Positions 43,922 through 53,133 of a stretch of DNA of 64,000 bases are shown here, in pieces (within the stretch, counting starts at the first letter, position 1; every line of letters starts with the position of its first letter). Source of the DNA: Neobacillus drentensis (GTDB lineage: Bacteria; Bacillota; Bacilli; Bacillales; Cytobacillaceae); the NCBI RefSeq assembly GCF_021560175.1, contig NZ_CP091110.1, forward strand, positions 5,566,001-5,630,000, read 5' to 3'. Both the position numbers and the translations under genes were made by a program. The notes below the pieces were generated by a model, which was not told where the DNA came from, ran no database searches, and saw only the letters and a list, made by a program, of their open reading frames with translations.

Positions 43922-45190
43922 CTACAGCGGATTTTTTATAATCGTTACATTCCTATTTAAAAATGCCCAATGCTGAGGTGCTGGCAAACTGATGTGCCAA
44001 TACGTTGTTCCGGCTAATCCGTAAATATCAAGCAGTTTATACTTTTCCAGATAACTGCGGATATCCTCAAACCAAACAACGTGCTCCTCGGTGCCAGACC
44101 AATAACGAAACCATGGTGATTTCGCTGTTTCGTCATATTGAATCGATTCTCCCACTGAAATGGCTTTATTTTGGGCATTGAGCACAGACAATCCTTGAGT
44201 AGCATGAGTAGCAGCCACTTTGTCATAGCCATACAACGGCAGCGCCATGAATAATTTTGGCGGGCTGACTTGCGTAATGGCATATTTAATCACTTGTTCT
44301 ACCCATCCATATGGTGAGATCGGATCGGGCGGTCCACCTGGGTAGCCATAATCCATCGTCATAACCGCCATCAAATCAACCGCATTTCCAATTGCCGCAT
44401 AATCATACGCCCCGACAATCCGATTGGCCGGTAAATCGGCTGCCTTGGCGTGAACGTTAACTTGTAAAAGTAAATTCCCTAATTGCTGCTTTAAATCTTG
44501 TAAGAACATTGTAAAATCATGACGACGTGCCGGCGGGATAAATTCTAGATCAAGGCTCACCCCTCCAAACCCTCTACTAATAGTGAGATTGACAATGCTA
44601 GCAACTAAATTCTGTCGATAGGCTGGATTCCCAAGGACCCCTCCTGCCAGCTCGGCACTAAAGCCACTGGCGATATAGTTCCGGATCATTAATAATGGTG
44701 TCATATTTAATTGCTTGCACTTTGTAACAATGGCAGTATCGTCTATTTGAGCATAAGCGTACCCCTCATTGGTAAACGCATAGTTCACGACCGCAACATA
44801 AGTGAGTTGGTTGGATAAGGAATCTAATAGGGAAAGGTTAGGCCCTGAAGGAACAAAAAACCCAATCGTCCGAATGGCTAATTTGGTCGGAGAAGGAATG
44901 GTAATAATCTGCCCGATGTGAAGTTTATTTATATTGATCCCCGGATTAGCTGTACGAATCAAGGAAAGGTTGGAATTAAATCGTTGCGCTATTTCCCAAA
45001 GGGAATCACCTGCTTTTATTTGATAAGCTCTTGTTGGCAGAGATTGGTCAGGAAGATACAGGGCAAGACCTGGAACAATTTCAGTTGTAGATGGTAACCC
45101 GTTCACACGAACAATGGTTGAAATGGAAACCTTATATTTTTCGGAAATGGACCACAGATTTTCAGCCGTACCAACGACATGTACACTCAT
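43922..45190 (-). CDS. LysM-LysM-GH18 spore-cortex-type hydrolase
   Basis: A 422-residue protein with two LysM peptidoglycan-binding modules (about 3-48 and 54-100; typical GDSLWEIAQRFN) and a glycoside hydrolase 18 domain (about 107-420). The catalytic strand reads GGVSLDLEFIPP, keeping the terminal DxE. The architecture is that of B. subtilis YaaH/SleL-type N-acetylglucosaminidases that attack spore cortex during germination. There is no signal peptide, as usual for proteins assembled on spores. The ATG at 45190 follows GAGGTGAGGACG. Confidence 0.9.
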   Translation of the reverse strand: MSVHVVGTAENLWSISEKYKVSISTIVRVNGLPSTTEIVPGLALYLPDQSLPTRAYQIKAGDSLWEIAQRFNSNLSLIRTANPGININKLHIGQIITIPSPTKLAIRTIGFFVPSGPNLSLLDSLSNQLTYVAVVNYAFTNEGYAYAQIDDTAIVTKCKQLNMTPLLMIRNYIASGFSAELAGGVLGNPAYRQNLVASIVNLTISRGFGGVSLDLEFIPPARRHDFTMFLQDLKQQLGNLLLQVNVHAKAADLPANRIVGAYDYAAIGNAVDLMAVMTMDYGYPGGPPDPISPYGWVEQVIKYAITQVSPPKLFMALPLYGYDKVAATHATQGLSVLNAQNKAISVGESIQYDETAKSPWFRYWSGTEEHVVWFEDIRSYLEKYKLLDIYGLAGTTYWHISLPAPQHWAFLNRNVTIIKNPL

Positions 45191-45256
45191 CGTCCTCACC
45201 TCTTCATTACCATCATATTAGCAGGAGGGGGGAGAATATACTTCGTGTATGAACGA

Positions 45257-45287
45257 AAAAGCGGACTTTTGTCACAAGTCCGCTTTT
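45257..45287. terminator. Terminator of the LiaH-like gene
   Basis: AAAAGCGGACTT pairs with AAGTCCGCTTTT around a 7-nt loop, followed by T residues on either strand, 8 bp past the PspA-family stop. Confidence 0.85.
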
Positions 45288-45294
45288 CTTTTTC

Positions 45295-45921
45295 CTACTT
45301 TTCTAGTTTTTTCTTAAGCTGCTCCACTCGCTCATCAATCGTACTGCTCAAGAAAGAACTCTTCACCTTCTGCTCTAAACGATCGAGATAACCCTCAATA
45401 TCCTTAAATTTGGAGTAGGAGGAATCAGCGTAAGAATCATTTTCAAGAACCTGGTTCATTTGCAGGTTAGCACGGGTTACATTTTCCCTGCCCATTAACT
45501 CCATCCGGCGGATTTGCATATCCTTCACGCTTCGCTTCATTTCTTCATACTTTCGTTCCAATTCACTAAGCTGCTCGGTCACTTGGGTCAGTGAAGCTTT
45601 CAGACGCTGCGCCCTCTCATCGTAGTGCTGCTGCTCGGCGGCCGCAAATTGATAGAGCTCGGTCTCCCCAGCAATGGAGGCAATCTCCGCTTGGTGCTTT
45701 CTCTTTTCAGCCAGCTTTATGGCCTCATTATATTCTTTTCCAAATTCTTCTCTTAATTTTACTTGCCGCCCTACTAGCTCTCCAACCTTCTCTGTTTCCC
45801 GCTCACATTCACGCAGGTACTGGTTGAGCTTAGCAATAGGGTTCTGCTGTTCCTTTTTAGTCAGAGCCTCATTTAAATCCGCAACAATGATATCTTTGAT
45901 TCGTGTTAATAAGTTTGTCAT
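45295..45921 (-). CDS. PspA/IM30 family protein, LiaH-like
   Basis: A 208-residue, almost wholly helical coiled-coil protein. The N-terminal LLTRIKDIIVADLNEAL and PIAKLNQYLRECE match PspA/Vipp1/LiaH, which form oligomers that protect the membrane during envelope stress. It lies 24 bp downstream of a LiaI-like membrane protein, as liaH follows liaI in B. subtilis. The LiaFSR regulators are not in the window. The length is slightly below LiaH (225). Confidence 0.87.
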   Translation of the reverse strand: MTNLLTRIKDIIVADLNEALTKKEQQNPIAKLNQYLRECERETEKVGELVGRQVKLREEFGKEYNEAIKLAEKRKHQAEIASIAGETELYQFAAAEQQHYDERAQRLKASLTQVTEQLSELERKYEEMKRSVKDMQIRRMELMGRENVTRANLQMNQVLENDSYADSSYSKFKDIEGYLDRLEQKVKSSFLSSTIDERVEQLKKKLEK

Positions 45922-45945
45922 GTCAGTTCTCTCCCTTTTTTAAAA

Positions 45946-46284
45946 TTATTTTTTCAATTCGTTCCATTGGTTTTCAAAGTTTACAAATGGATCCTTGTTT
46001 TTGGGTGTTTTTTTGCTCTTGTTCCATTCTTTATAAACGAGGTAAAGGACATAAGCTGCGGCCACTCCGATTAGAGCTGGGATGTGGTGGATGGTGGAAG
46101 ATAGGACAATTAAGCCAATAATGACTAGACCAATCTTCCAAGCAATAGAATCGGTTTTAAGAAACTGTCTAAAGATAAAGTAAAGTAACACGAGACTTAC
46201 CAACAAGCTGACAATCGGGCCAATCGAGTGAAGTAATATAAGTGCAGCCAGCCCGCCAGCTAAAATTAAACCAAATTTTTTCAT
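45946..46284 (-). CDS. Small membrane protein, LiaI-like
   Basis: A 112-residue protein with four closely spaced hydrophobic segments in the first 85 residues and a basic, hydrophilic C-terminal tail (KEWNKSKKTPKNKD). Position and size suggest the membrane anchor partner of the PspA-family protein downstream, as LiaI is for LiaH, although sequence identity cannot be judged here. The ATG at 46284 has AAGGAGGAATT upstream. The pair is probably one operon. Confidence 0.75.
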   Translation of the reverse strand: MKKFGLILAGGLAALILLHSIGPIVSLLVSLVLLYFIFRQFLKTDSIAWKIGLVIIGLIVLSSTIHHIPALIGVAAAYVLYLVYKEWNKSKKTPKNKDPFVNFENQWNELKK

Positions 46285-46446
46285 GTTAATTCCTCCTTGG
46301 AATTGTTTTTTTAGTTGTTTTCTTATCTTGATATCATCTTACCTTTTTTCGTTTGTTGCCATAATTGCGCTAGAGCTTGATTTTTGTATCAGACTTAAGA
46401 CGTAGTTGATATGAGACCTGATAAGTTAGGCATGGAGGTGAATGAA

Positions 46447-46650
46447 TTTTGCCCATGTGGAGTGCGGTTTGGTTGGAATGGTCAAAATAATCTATTTTTG
46501 TGACCATGTGAGTGTTTTTCCGGGTGGAACGGGCACACTAATCTGTTTTTATGACCATGCGAGTGATTTTCTGGGCGGGACGGGCACAATAAATCCTTTT
46601 TGTTACCTTTTGGACGTATTTTGTATTTTCTGTGGGAACGGGCACAATAT
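46447..46650. repeat. About 51-bp tandem array, family D
   Basis: Four degenerate units starting TTTTTGTGACC or a variant at about 46447, 46495, 46546 and 46597 and ending GGGCACAATAA or GGTCAAAATAA. The last end motif is shared with family C at 34.6-34.9 kb. The arms TGTGACC and GGGCACA partly pair. The region 46286-46440 ahead of it holds no clear gene. Confidence 0.78.
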
Positions 46651-46692
46651 GCTCACTGACATACCCCAGGTCGGTTCCTATATACATAAAAA

Positions 46693-46717
46693 CCCTACAA
46701 GCATTATGCTCGTAGGG
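46693..46717 (-). terminator. Terminator of the NlpC/P60 gene
   Basis: CCCTAC pairs with GTAGGG and, inside, AGCAT with ATGCT; a T5 tract follows on the minus strand. Confidence 0.8.
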
Positions 46718-46722
46718 CTAAC

Positions 46723-46735
46723 GGTGACAGGCACC
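46723..46735. repeat. Short palindromic repeat GGTGACAGGCACC
   Basis: Inverse copy of the motif at 7881-7893, 1 bp past the NlpC/P60 stop; CACCAT and ATGGTG overlap it and the stop codon. Confidence 0.6.
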
Positions 46736-46736
46736 A

Positions 46737-48212
46737 TTAATATGGTGATTTTGCGCCTAGGTATCTAGTTTTCCAATAAGAAGAGGTCATATCAGAGATG
46801 ACTACCCCTGTTGATGCTGCGCTGATGAATTTGTTGTCTCCTAAATAGATGCCAACATGGGATGGTCCGACTTTATAGGTTTCAAAAAAGACCAGATCCC
46901 CTACTCGTGGCGAACTGACTGGTGTTGCCGCATCCCATTGTGTTGCAGCTGTACGTGGTAGGGAGATTCCTACTTTATTAAATACGTATACAGTAAAGCC
47001 ACTGCAATCAAATCCTGCTGGCGTGTTTCCGGCCCATTTGTACGGAGAGCCGATATATTTCTTCGCTTCCGAAATCACTCCATCAACAAGAGAAGTTGAA
47101 GCTACAGCCGGTTTTTGGGTTGCTTCCGCTTTTGGTGCAGCTGGTTGCTGTGGTGCCTGTGCTGTTGGTGCCGCCGCTTGCTGTGGTGCTTCTGCTGCTG
47201 GCGCTGGCTGCGTTACCTCCGCTTTTGGTGCTGGCGCTTGTTGTGTTACTTCCGCTTTTGGCGCTGGCGCTGGCTGCGTTACCTCCGCTTTTGGTGCTGC
47301 CGCTGGCTGCGTTACTTCCGCTTTTGGTGCTGCCGCTGGCTGCGTTACTTCCGCTTTTGGTGCTGCCGCTGGCTGTGTTACCTCCGCTTTTGGTGCTGCC
47401 GCTGGCTGTGTTACCTCCGCTTTTGGTGCTGCCGCTGGCTGCGTTACCTCCACTTTTGGTGCTGCCGCTGGCTGCGTTACCTCCGCTTTTGGTGCTGCCG
47501 CTGGTTGCGTTACTTCCGCTTTTGGTGCCGCCGCTGGCTGCGTTACCTCCGCTTTTGGTGCTGGCACTTGTTGTGTTACTTCCGTTGCGGGCGTTGCTGG
47601 TGCAGCTGGTGTTGCCGGTTGTTGCGCCGCTTCCACTGTTGGTGTAGTCATCTTAGCGGTTTCCACCGTTTTTTGCGGTGCCACTGTGGTTGTGTTAGTA
47701 ACCTCACCACCACCACTAACATTTAACGTCTGCCCAGCATAAATCATATCAGAGTTTAAATGATTCGTAGATTTAAGCTGAGGTACGGTTACATTAAAGC
47801 GTGCTCCAATAACGGAAAGAGAGTCACCTTTTTGAACGGTATAAGAAGAATCACTATGACTCGTTTCGGCTAATTTCAATTGCTGACCATCCCGAATCAA
47901 ACTGGAAGTCATTCCATTCAAACGTTTTAATTCACTTACCGTTGTACCATTATCTCTAGCAATCTCCCAAAGGGTATCACCTTTTTTTACTGTGTAAGTA
48001 AGGGAGAGTTTTTGATTAATATAGATTGTATCACTAGAAAGAGAATTCCACTCTTTTAATTGATTAATAGACAAATGATTTGTATGAGCAATTTTCCAAA
48101 GGCTGTCTCCTGGACGGACCGTATACGCTGGTTCTTGTGCACTCGCTGAAGCTCCAAAAGCAGTGAGAACAAGCCCAGCGGTTGCAGCTGCTGTTACTAA
48201 ATTTTTCTTCAC
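46737..48212 (-). CDS. LysM x3 - repeat linker - NlpC/P60 cell-wall endopeptidase
   Basis: A 491-residue secreted DL-endopeptidase. Signal peptide 1-25 (ASASA before QEP) is followed by three LysM modules (about 29-72, 73-114, 124-166), a linker with eleven tandem 11-residue units of type [11 protein letters not shown], and a C-terminal NlpC/P60 domain (about 376-491). The catalytic Cys is in [13 protein letters not shown] and the His in [10 protein letters not shown]. The layout is that of B. subtilis LytE/LytF/CwlS. The linker DNA is a 33-bp tandem repeat, so its copy number should vary between strains. The ATG at 48212 lies behind AGGAAGGTAGG. It is probably important in cell separation or elongation. 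Confidence 0.93.
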   Translation of the reverse strand: MKKNLVTAAATAGLVLTAFGASASAQEPAYTVRPGDSLWKIAHTNHLSINQLKEWNSLSSDTIYINQKLSLTYTVKKGDTLWEIARDNGTTVSELKRLNGMTSSLIRDGQQLKLAETSHSDSSYTVQKGDSLSVIGARFNVTVPQLKSTNHLNSDMIYAGQTLNVSGGGEVTNTTTVAPQKTVETAKMTTPTVEAAQQPATPAAPATPATEVTQQVPAPKAEVTQPAAAPKAEVTQPAAAPKAEVTQPAAAPKVEVTQPAAAPKAEVTQPAAAPKAEVTQPAAAPKAEVTQPAAAPKAEVTQPAAAPKAEVTQPAPAPKAEVTQQAPAPKAEVTQPAPAAEAPQQAAAPTAQAPQQPAAPKAEATQKPAVASTSLVDGVISEAKKYIGSPYKWAGNTPAGFDCSGFTVYVFNKVGISLPRTAATQWDAATPVSSPRVGDLVFFETYKVGPSHVGIYLGDNKFISAASTGVVISDMTSSYWKTRYLGAKSPY

Positions 48213-48368
48213 TTTTTATACTTCCTACCTTCCTTTATTTACTTCAATAGACATATTAATGCAATTTCCGACAAATAACCATCCGACAAAAGTGGGAGTT
48301 TACTAAAGCAAATACGTAGAAAGGTAGGACTTTTTATTAAGAAAACGTTTTTATTTGCCAAAATAAAA

Positions 48369-48389
48369 GAGAAGTGCTGAACACTTCTC
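48369..48389 (-). terminator. Probable terminator of the small gene at 48398
   Basis: GAGAAGTG pairs with CACTTCTC across CTGAA, with CTTTTATTT on the minus strand. Confidence 0.6.
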
Positions 48390-48397
48390 CAGTAACA

Positions 48398-48637
48398 TCA
48401 ACCATTATCTAATTCGATTCCAGACGAAAACATCTCCCCCAGATACTCGGCATGCGCTAAATACTGCTCCACAAAATCCATTAAAGTGATCGGTATTCCG
48501 GTATCTTCTAACCAATAATCAAAACTGATCGCTTTATTCTTTTTGATGATATCATTTTGGCACCAGATGGGGGCAAGCGGATGATCCATACCAGTCAGAG
48601 CCTCGGAAATCTCTTGGATGGTGGTAATTGACAACAC
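48398..48637 (-). CDS. Small uncharacterised protein
   Basis: A 79-residue soluble, acidic protein I do not recognise (contains HPLAPIWCQNDI and TLMDFVEQYLAHAEYLGEMF). The annotated start is a TTG close behind GGGGTG, so the true start is uncertain. It lies between the NlpC/P60 and RND pump genes and has its own hairpin terminator. Confidence 0.6.
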   Translation of the reverse strand: MLSITTIQEISEALTGMDHPLAPIWCQNDIIKKNKAISFDYWLEDTGIPITLMDFVEQYLAHAEYLGEMFSSGIELDNG

Positions 48638-48733
48638 CCCTTTTCAAAAAATGAAAACCTCTTTTCTTTAATGTATGTAAGAAATGAAATTTAACTCACA
48701 TGGAAAAAAGCTTAGGTACCTATTTTTAAAAAA

Positions 48734-48825
48734 GCCGATAAGTGGGGCAAAACCGCCGATATCCTTCCAAAAACCGCTGATAAAAGTTCATAAACTGCTG
48801 ATATCTACCCAAAAACCCTGATATT
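48734..48825. repeat. 21-bp tandem array, family E copy 2
   Basis: Five units with (G/C)C(C/T)GATA cores at 48734, 48755, 48776, 48797 and 48818, exactly 21 bp apart. Reversed, they read TATCRGCGGTTTT as in the array at 26020-26135. Confidence 0.82.
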
Positions 48826-48844
48826 CAATCTCTCCATACAAAAA

Positions 48845-48873
48845 GCCCCGCAAGACTCATCATCTTGCAGGGC
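48845..48873 (-). terminator. Terminator of the RND pump gene
   Basis: GCCCC and GCAAGA pair with TCTTGC and GGGC with one bulge; T residues follow on the minus strand. Confidence 0.75.
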
Positions 48874-48879
48874 CATTTC

Positions 48880-51800
48880 TTAGTTTTCTTGTTCTTCGGA
48901 TCGATTTTTCTTAAATAACTTCGATAAGATCTCATATACAATCGGTACCACGAACAACGTTAACAACGTCGAACTGATTAAACCACCAATTACGGTAATA
49001 CCAAGACCTTTCGAGATCAAACCGCCGCCACCTGAGCCGAGTGCTAACGGAATTAATGCACCAACCGTTGCAATGGCTGTCATCAGGATCGGACGTAACC
49101 GAGTCGCTCCGGCTTCGAGAACCGCAGCACGCATTTTCAATCCATCACGTTCCATATGGATAATCCGGTCGACGAGTACAATCGCATTCGTGACGACGAT
49201 ACCAATCAACATCAAGAGACCCATCATGACCGAGACGGAAATCGTCTCACCGGCTATCAATAGACCGACAAACGAACCAATGACCGCGAACGGTAACGAG
49301 AACAGAATCGCAAACGGTGCGACCCCTTCACGGAAGGTTACGACAAGGATGAAGTAGACGATCGCAATCGCGGCTAACATCGCAGCACCAAGCTGTGTAA
49401 AGGTATCGGTCATATCTGCTTGGACTCCGGCAGTGCCGACCGTAACACCTTTTGGCAAATCAAGTTTATCTACTTTTTTCTTGAGACTATCAGTTGCCTT
49501 TTTAACATCCTTACCAAGAACGGTTCCAGACACACTTGCGTAGTATTCACCTTTACTGCGCGCCAGTGTATTTAACGTTGTTCCTTTTTCCACTTTTACA
49601 AGTTGTGAAAGCGGTACAGTCCTCCCCATCGCTGTTGGGACAGGAGTTTTTAACATTTCATCAATGGATGCCGGCTGTTTTGACTGTTCCTGCTGAACGA
49701 TCACATCCAGCGATTCACCGTTTTTCTCAATCGTCGTTAACACATCCTGCGTCTTCGTCGGGTTCAGCATCATCACGAGCTGACCTGTGGTTAACCCATA
49801 TTTAATCAAATCATTCTGAGCTACTTTAAAGGTGTACTCCACATAAGGATCTTCTGCACTAGAGGTAACATCCTTGAGACCCTTATCCTTCTTCATCACT
49901 TTTTCAACCTGATCGACAGCTGCATAGAGTTTATCTAGGTTTTCACTGTAGAAAGTGTAGCTGACTTCGTTGGAGCCAACGGACGAGGCACCCATATTTT
50001 GGCTCTTCCATGTACCCGATTGATCTAGGTTTTTCACATATTTCTCAATTTTATCTTTTACCTTAGGGAAATCCTTTGTATCCGGATCAAAAATCAGGTA
50101 CATTAATCCCCCGCCGCCGCTGCCGCCAAACATGGCAGTCGATGTATCTGCTTTATCCGTCACAGATATTTGAACAATATCAATATCATTACGTTTTAGC
50201 ATCTTGTCTTCCACGTATTTAACGTTCTCTAAGGTCTCATCCTTTAACTCACCTGCTTTTGGCGTGTAAGTTAAATACATGACCTTGTCTTGTTCACTGC
50301 CCAGGAAACTAAAGCCGATTAATGGCGTCAGCGCCAAACTGCCAGCCAATAGCACCACCGCAATGATGGACGTAATGACCTTATGATTAAGGGCCTTTTC
50401 CAGCCCCCACTTGTACCATTTCGCTAGCTCACCGACATCTTTATGACGTTTTCCTGTCTTTTCCCCATATAACTTTTTCCTAAATAGGGTATGTGACAGT
50501 GCCGGTACAACCGTAATCGCGACAAGTAACGAAGCACCCAGCGCAAACGTCATTGTTAACGCAAACGGAGCAAACAACTCCCCGACCATTCCGCCAACAA
50601 AAATTAATGGCGCAAAGACCGCAACGGTTACTAATGTGGACGATAAAATTGGTTTAAACATCTCAATCGTCGCCTCACGTACAAGGGCACGTCCAGTTAA
50701 TTTCTCGTCTTTTAAATGCAAGCGGCGATAAATATTCTCCACGACAACAATCGAGTCATCGATAACCCGGCCAATCGCTACCGTAATCGCTCCAAGCGTC
50801 ATAACATTAAGCGTAATATCGAGCCAGTGGAGAATCATCAATGCCATGAAAATCGACACTGGAATCGAGATAATCGACGTAATCGTTGATTTGAAGCTTC
50901 GTAAAAACAATAAAATAATCAATACGGCAATGAAGCCGCCAAAGACTGCTTTTTCCACCATGGTTGAAATGGATTCTTGAATTGGTTTACCTTGGTCAAG
51001 GGTCACATCTATATGTAGACCATCGATTTTTGCCTTTTGCTCTTTTACCAAATCCTTGACACTATTAACGACATCAACCGTGTTGGCGCGCTGCTCTTTC
51101 ACAATTTGAATCGCAATGGCTTCTTTCCCATTTGTCCGGGAAACGGACTGTACTTTACCCACTGTTTCAATTTTTGCAATGTCACTTAATTTTACAAGTG
51201 GGGATGGATGCGTTTTAGTCGGTGTGACAGGAATGATTGTATTTTTCAATTCATCCGCGGTCATATATTTGCCGTCAATGCTAACAGCCTGCTCACCCTC
51301 TTTAAACTGATAAAGGCCTAAAGAAACCGCCATATTGCTGGCTTGAATCATTTGTTTCACTTTATCTTCGGTTAGACCAAGTTCCTTCAATTTGGCTTGG
51401 TTATAGGTAAGGTCAACTTCATCGATATGCTGACCGGTAATCGTGGCAGACGCCACACCATCGATTTTTTCAATTTTTGGAACGAGGATATCTTCTACAG
51501 TTGAAGTTAAATCCACTATATTTTCTTTTGAACTGCTTACACTGAGAGCCACAACCGGCATCATATTCATACTGATGGCCGTAACCTTTGGTTCTTGTGC
51601 TCCATCTGGCAACTTCACGTCATCTAATGCTGATTTCAAGGCACGTTTTGCCTCGTCCATGTCGATACCGTATTCATATTCGACCTGAATACTCGACATA
51701 TTTGAATAGGAATTAGAATGGACTGATTTTACATGATCGAGACCTTCGGATGCTTTCTCGATCGGCATTGAGATATCTTCCATTACCTTTTCAGGCGTAG

Positions 51801-51963
51801 CTCCAGGATAAACACCTGTGACCATCAAGTATGGAATCGATATATTCGGGATGGTTTCCATATTCATTCGCGTACCTGAATAGATCCCAGATACCGTAAC
51901 AATAATCGTCAGCAGCCAGACGGCCAGTTTATTTCTAAGGACAAAATTTGCAATACCTTTCAC
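48880..51963 (-). CDS. swrC: RND family efflux transporter, SwrC/AcrB type
   Basis: A 1027-residue RND transporter with twelve helices and two large extracytoplasmic loops. KLAVWLLTIIVTVSGIYSG starts helix 1, and NISIPYLMVTGVYPGATPEKV is the porter-domain entrance. GRVIDDSIVVVENIYR in helix 4 keeps the Asp pair of the proton relay. Gram-positive members such as B. subtilis SwrC (surfactin self-resistance, swarming) lack an outer-membrane partner. I prefer the GTG at 51963, six bases after AGGTG, which starts the protein at (V/M)KGIANFVLRNK; a longer frame to 51999 overlaps the operator. A TetR regulator is divergent. Confidence 0.92.
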   Translation of the reverse strand: MKGIANFVLRNKLAVWLLTIIVTVSGIYSGTRMNMETIPNISIPYLMVTGVYPGATPEKVMEDISMPIEKASEGLDHVKSVHSNSYSNMSSIQVEYEYGIDMDEAKRALKSALDDVKLPDGAQEPKVTAISMNMMPVVALSVSSSKENIVDLTSTVEDILVPKIEKIDGVASATITGQHIDEVDLTYNQAKLKELGLTEDKVKQMIQASNMAVSLGLYQFKEGEQAVSIDGKYMTADELKNTIIPVTPTKTHPSPLVKLSDIAKIETVGKVQSVSRTNGKEAIAIQIVKEQRANTVDVVNSVKDLVKEQKAKIDGLHIDVTLDQGKPIQESISTMVEKAVFGGFIAVLIILLFLRSFKSTITSIISIPVSIFMALMILHWLDITLNVMTLGAITVAIGRVIDDSIVVVENIYRRLHLKDEKLTGRALVREATIEMFKPILSSTLVTVAVFAPLIFVGGMVGELFAPFALTMTFALGASLLVAITVVPALSHTLFRKKLYGEKTGKRHKDVGELAKWYKWGLEKALNHKVITSIIAVVLLAGSLALTPLIGFSFLGSEQDKVMYLTYTPKAGELKDETLENVKYVEDKMLKRNDIDIVQISVTDKADTSTAMFGGSGGGGLMYLIFDPDTKDFPKVKDKIEKYVKNLDQSGTWKSQNMGASSVGSNEVSYTFYSENLDKLYAAVDQVEKVMKKDKGLKDVTSSAEDPYVEYTFKVAQNDLIKYGLTTGQLVMMLNPTKTQDVLTTIEKNGESLDVIVQQEQSKQPASIDEMLKTPVPTAMGRTVPLSQLVKVEKGTTLNTLARSKGEYYASVSGTVLGKDVKKATDSLKKKVDKLDLPKGVTVGTAGVQADMTDTFTQLGAAMLAAIAIVYFILVVTFREGVAPFAILFSLPFAVIGSFVGLLIAGETISVSVMMGLLMLIGIVVTNAIVLVDRIIHMERDGLKMRAAVLEAGATRLRPILMTAIATVGALIPLALGSGGGGLISKGLGITVIGGLISSTLLTLFVVPIVYEILSKLFKKNRSEEQEN

Positions 51964-52010
51964 GGTTACACCTACCCTTGATTGACTTACTAAGCTCAAG
52001 TATTTATACT

Positions 52011-52028
52011 AATGACCAATCAGTCATT
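52011..52028. promoter_or_regulatory. TetR-type operator in the pump/regulator gap
   Basis: AATGAC-CAATCA-GTCATT is an 18-bp inverted repeat between the divergent RND gene and tetR-type gene, 31 bp from the regulator start. It fits TetR-family operators. Confidence 0.7.
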
Positions 52029-52058
52029 TGTCAATAAATGACGCTAGGAGCAGATGCA

Positions 52059-52886
52059 ATGAAAAAACTACTAATTATGGAAAAAGCACTTGAGCTTTTT
52101 GCAAAGCAAGGGTTTGAAGCGACTTCCGTGCAACAGATAACCGAACATTGCGGCATTTCAAAAGGGGCCTTTTACTTATCCTTCAAGTCAAAGGATGAAT
52201 TAATTTTGGCTTTGATTGAACATTTTATGAATCAACTTATTTCAAATATTGACTATGTAGTCAGAAACACGAACAAGGACGAGCTGCTCTATACCTTTTA
52301 TTACACAACCTTCCATACTTCTTATCAGCACTCAGATTTCGCGCGATTATTGATGAAGGAACAGTCACACACCTTCAATCAGGACCTTTTGGTAAAATTG
52401 CACCATTACGACCGCATTCTCGAGAACACGATCTTAGTTATGCTCGACCAATTATATGGGGATCGGGTCAGTGAGACGAAATATGATTTAATGTATTGCA
52501 TTAAAGGCTTTATGAATACGTATTCCCAGTTATTTTTCTTTTATCATGTCCCGCTGGATTTGGAGCTTTTAGCCCAGTCGTTAGTGGAAAAGACAAACCT
52601 GTTGGCGCAGCATACAACGGTTCCGTTTATTTCGGAAGAACTGATGGAGATGGTTAAAACTCCGCTGACGGAAGAGGTCAGTAAAGAACGGATTATCGAT
52701 TTATTGGAGCAGAAAATTGAGGAAATGGATGAATCAGTGGAAAAGGAGTCACTGCTTATACTCAAGCAGCAGCTGGTTGAACCAACCCACAGTCCTGTCA
52801 TTATCCGAGGGTTACTAGAGAATATCCGCAATCAGCCGCATTGTAAGTGGATCTCCTTTTTACTTCGTCGGTATTATGATTTTTAA
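52059..52886 (+). CDS. TetR/AcrR family regulator of the RND pump
   Basis: A 275-residue regulator. The N-terminal TetR helix-turn-helix spans about 3-50 (EKALELFAKQGFEATSVQQIT, then HCGISKGAFYLSFKSK). The longer than usual C-terminal ligand domain (about 70 residues beyond common TetR proteins) ends in a coil. The ATG at 52059 has AGGAG eight bases upstream; the ATG at 52038 is close to the operator and without a site. It probably represses the divergent pump. Confidence 0.9.
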   Translation: MKKLLIMEKALELFAKQGFEATSVQQITEHCGISKGAFYLSFKSKDELILALIEHFMNQLISNIDYVVRNTNKDELLYTFYYTTFHTSYQHSDFARLLMKEQSHTFNQDLLVKLHHYDRILENTILVMLDQLYGDRVSETKYDLMYCIKGFMNTYSQLFFFYHVPLDLELLAQSLVEKTNLLAQHTTVPFISEELMEMVKTPLTEEVSKERIIDLLEQKIEEMDESVEKESLLILKQQLVEPTHSPVIIRGLLENIRNQPHCKWISFLLRRYYDF

Positions 52887-52916
52887 AAAGCAGACACGCA
52901 ACGTGTTCTGCTTTTT
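52885..52916 (+). terminator. Terminator of the TetR-type gene
   Basis: AAAAAGCAGA pairs with TCTGCTTTTT; a T7 tract follows. Confidence 0.85.
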
Positions 52917-52934
52917 TTATGGAGTAACAAAAAT

Positions 52935-52950
52935 AAACAAACGTTTGTTT
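52935..52950. promoter_or_regulatory. Palindrome AAACAAACGTTTGTTT, copy 1
   Basis: A perfect 16-bp palindrome in the convergent gap between the TetR-type gene and the symporter gene. The sequence resembles TetR-family operators, but it lies downstream of genes. Confidence 0.5.
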
Positions 52951-52990
52951 AAATTCCCTAAATCAACAAATTTCGTGTCTAAAAAAAACT

Positions 52991-53006
52991 AAACAAACGT
53001 TTGATT
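52991..53006. promoter_or_regulatory. Palindrome AAACAAACGTTTGATT, copy 2
   Basis: A near-perfect second copy, 56 bp from the first. Similar cores are at about 39432 and in the loop of the terminator at 8645-8685. Confidence 0.45.
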
Positions 53007-53096
53007 AAAAAAGGCACGAAGCCTTGATATTGTTAAATTCCAAGCCAAAATAACGTAAAAAAATTGTCAAATCCCGCACATCACTGCAAAAAAAAA

Positions 53097-53124
53097 GACA
53101 GAGTGCAATCTGCATCTCTGTCTC
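53097..53124 (-). terminator. Terminator of the symporter gene
   Basis: AGACAGAG and TGCA pair with TGCA and CTCTGTCT; an A11 run on the plus strand gives a T tract on the minus strand. Confidence 0.82.
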
Positions 53125-53133
53125 CTTCTTATC

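Noticed and set aside
47023-47742. Three overlapping long plus-strand frames
   Set aside because: All are shadows of the 33-bp repeat coding the [11 protein letters not shown] linker; composition is meaningless in each frame.
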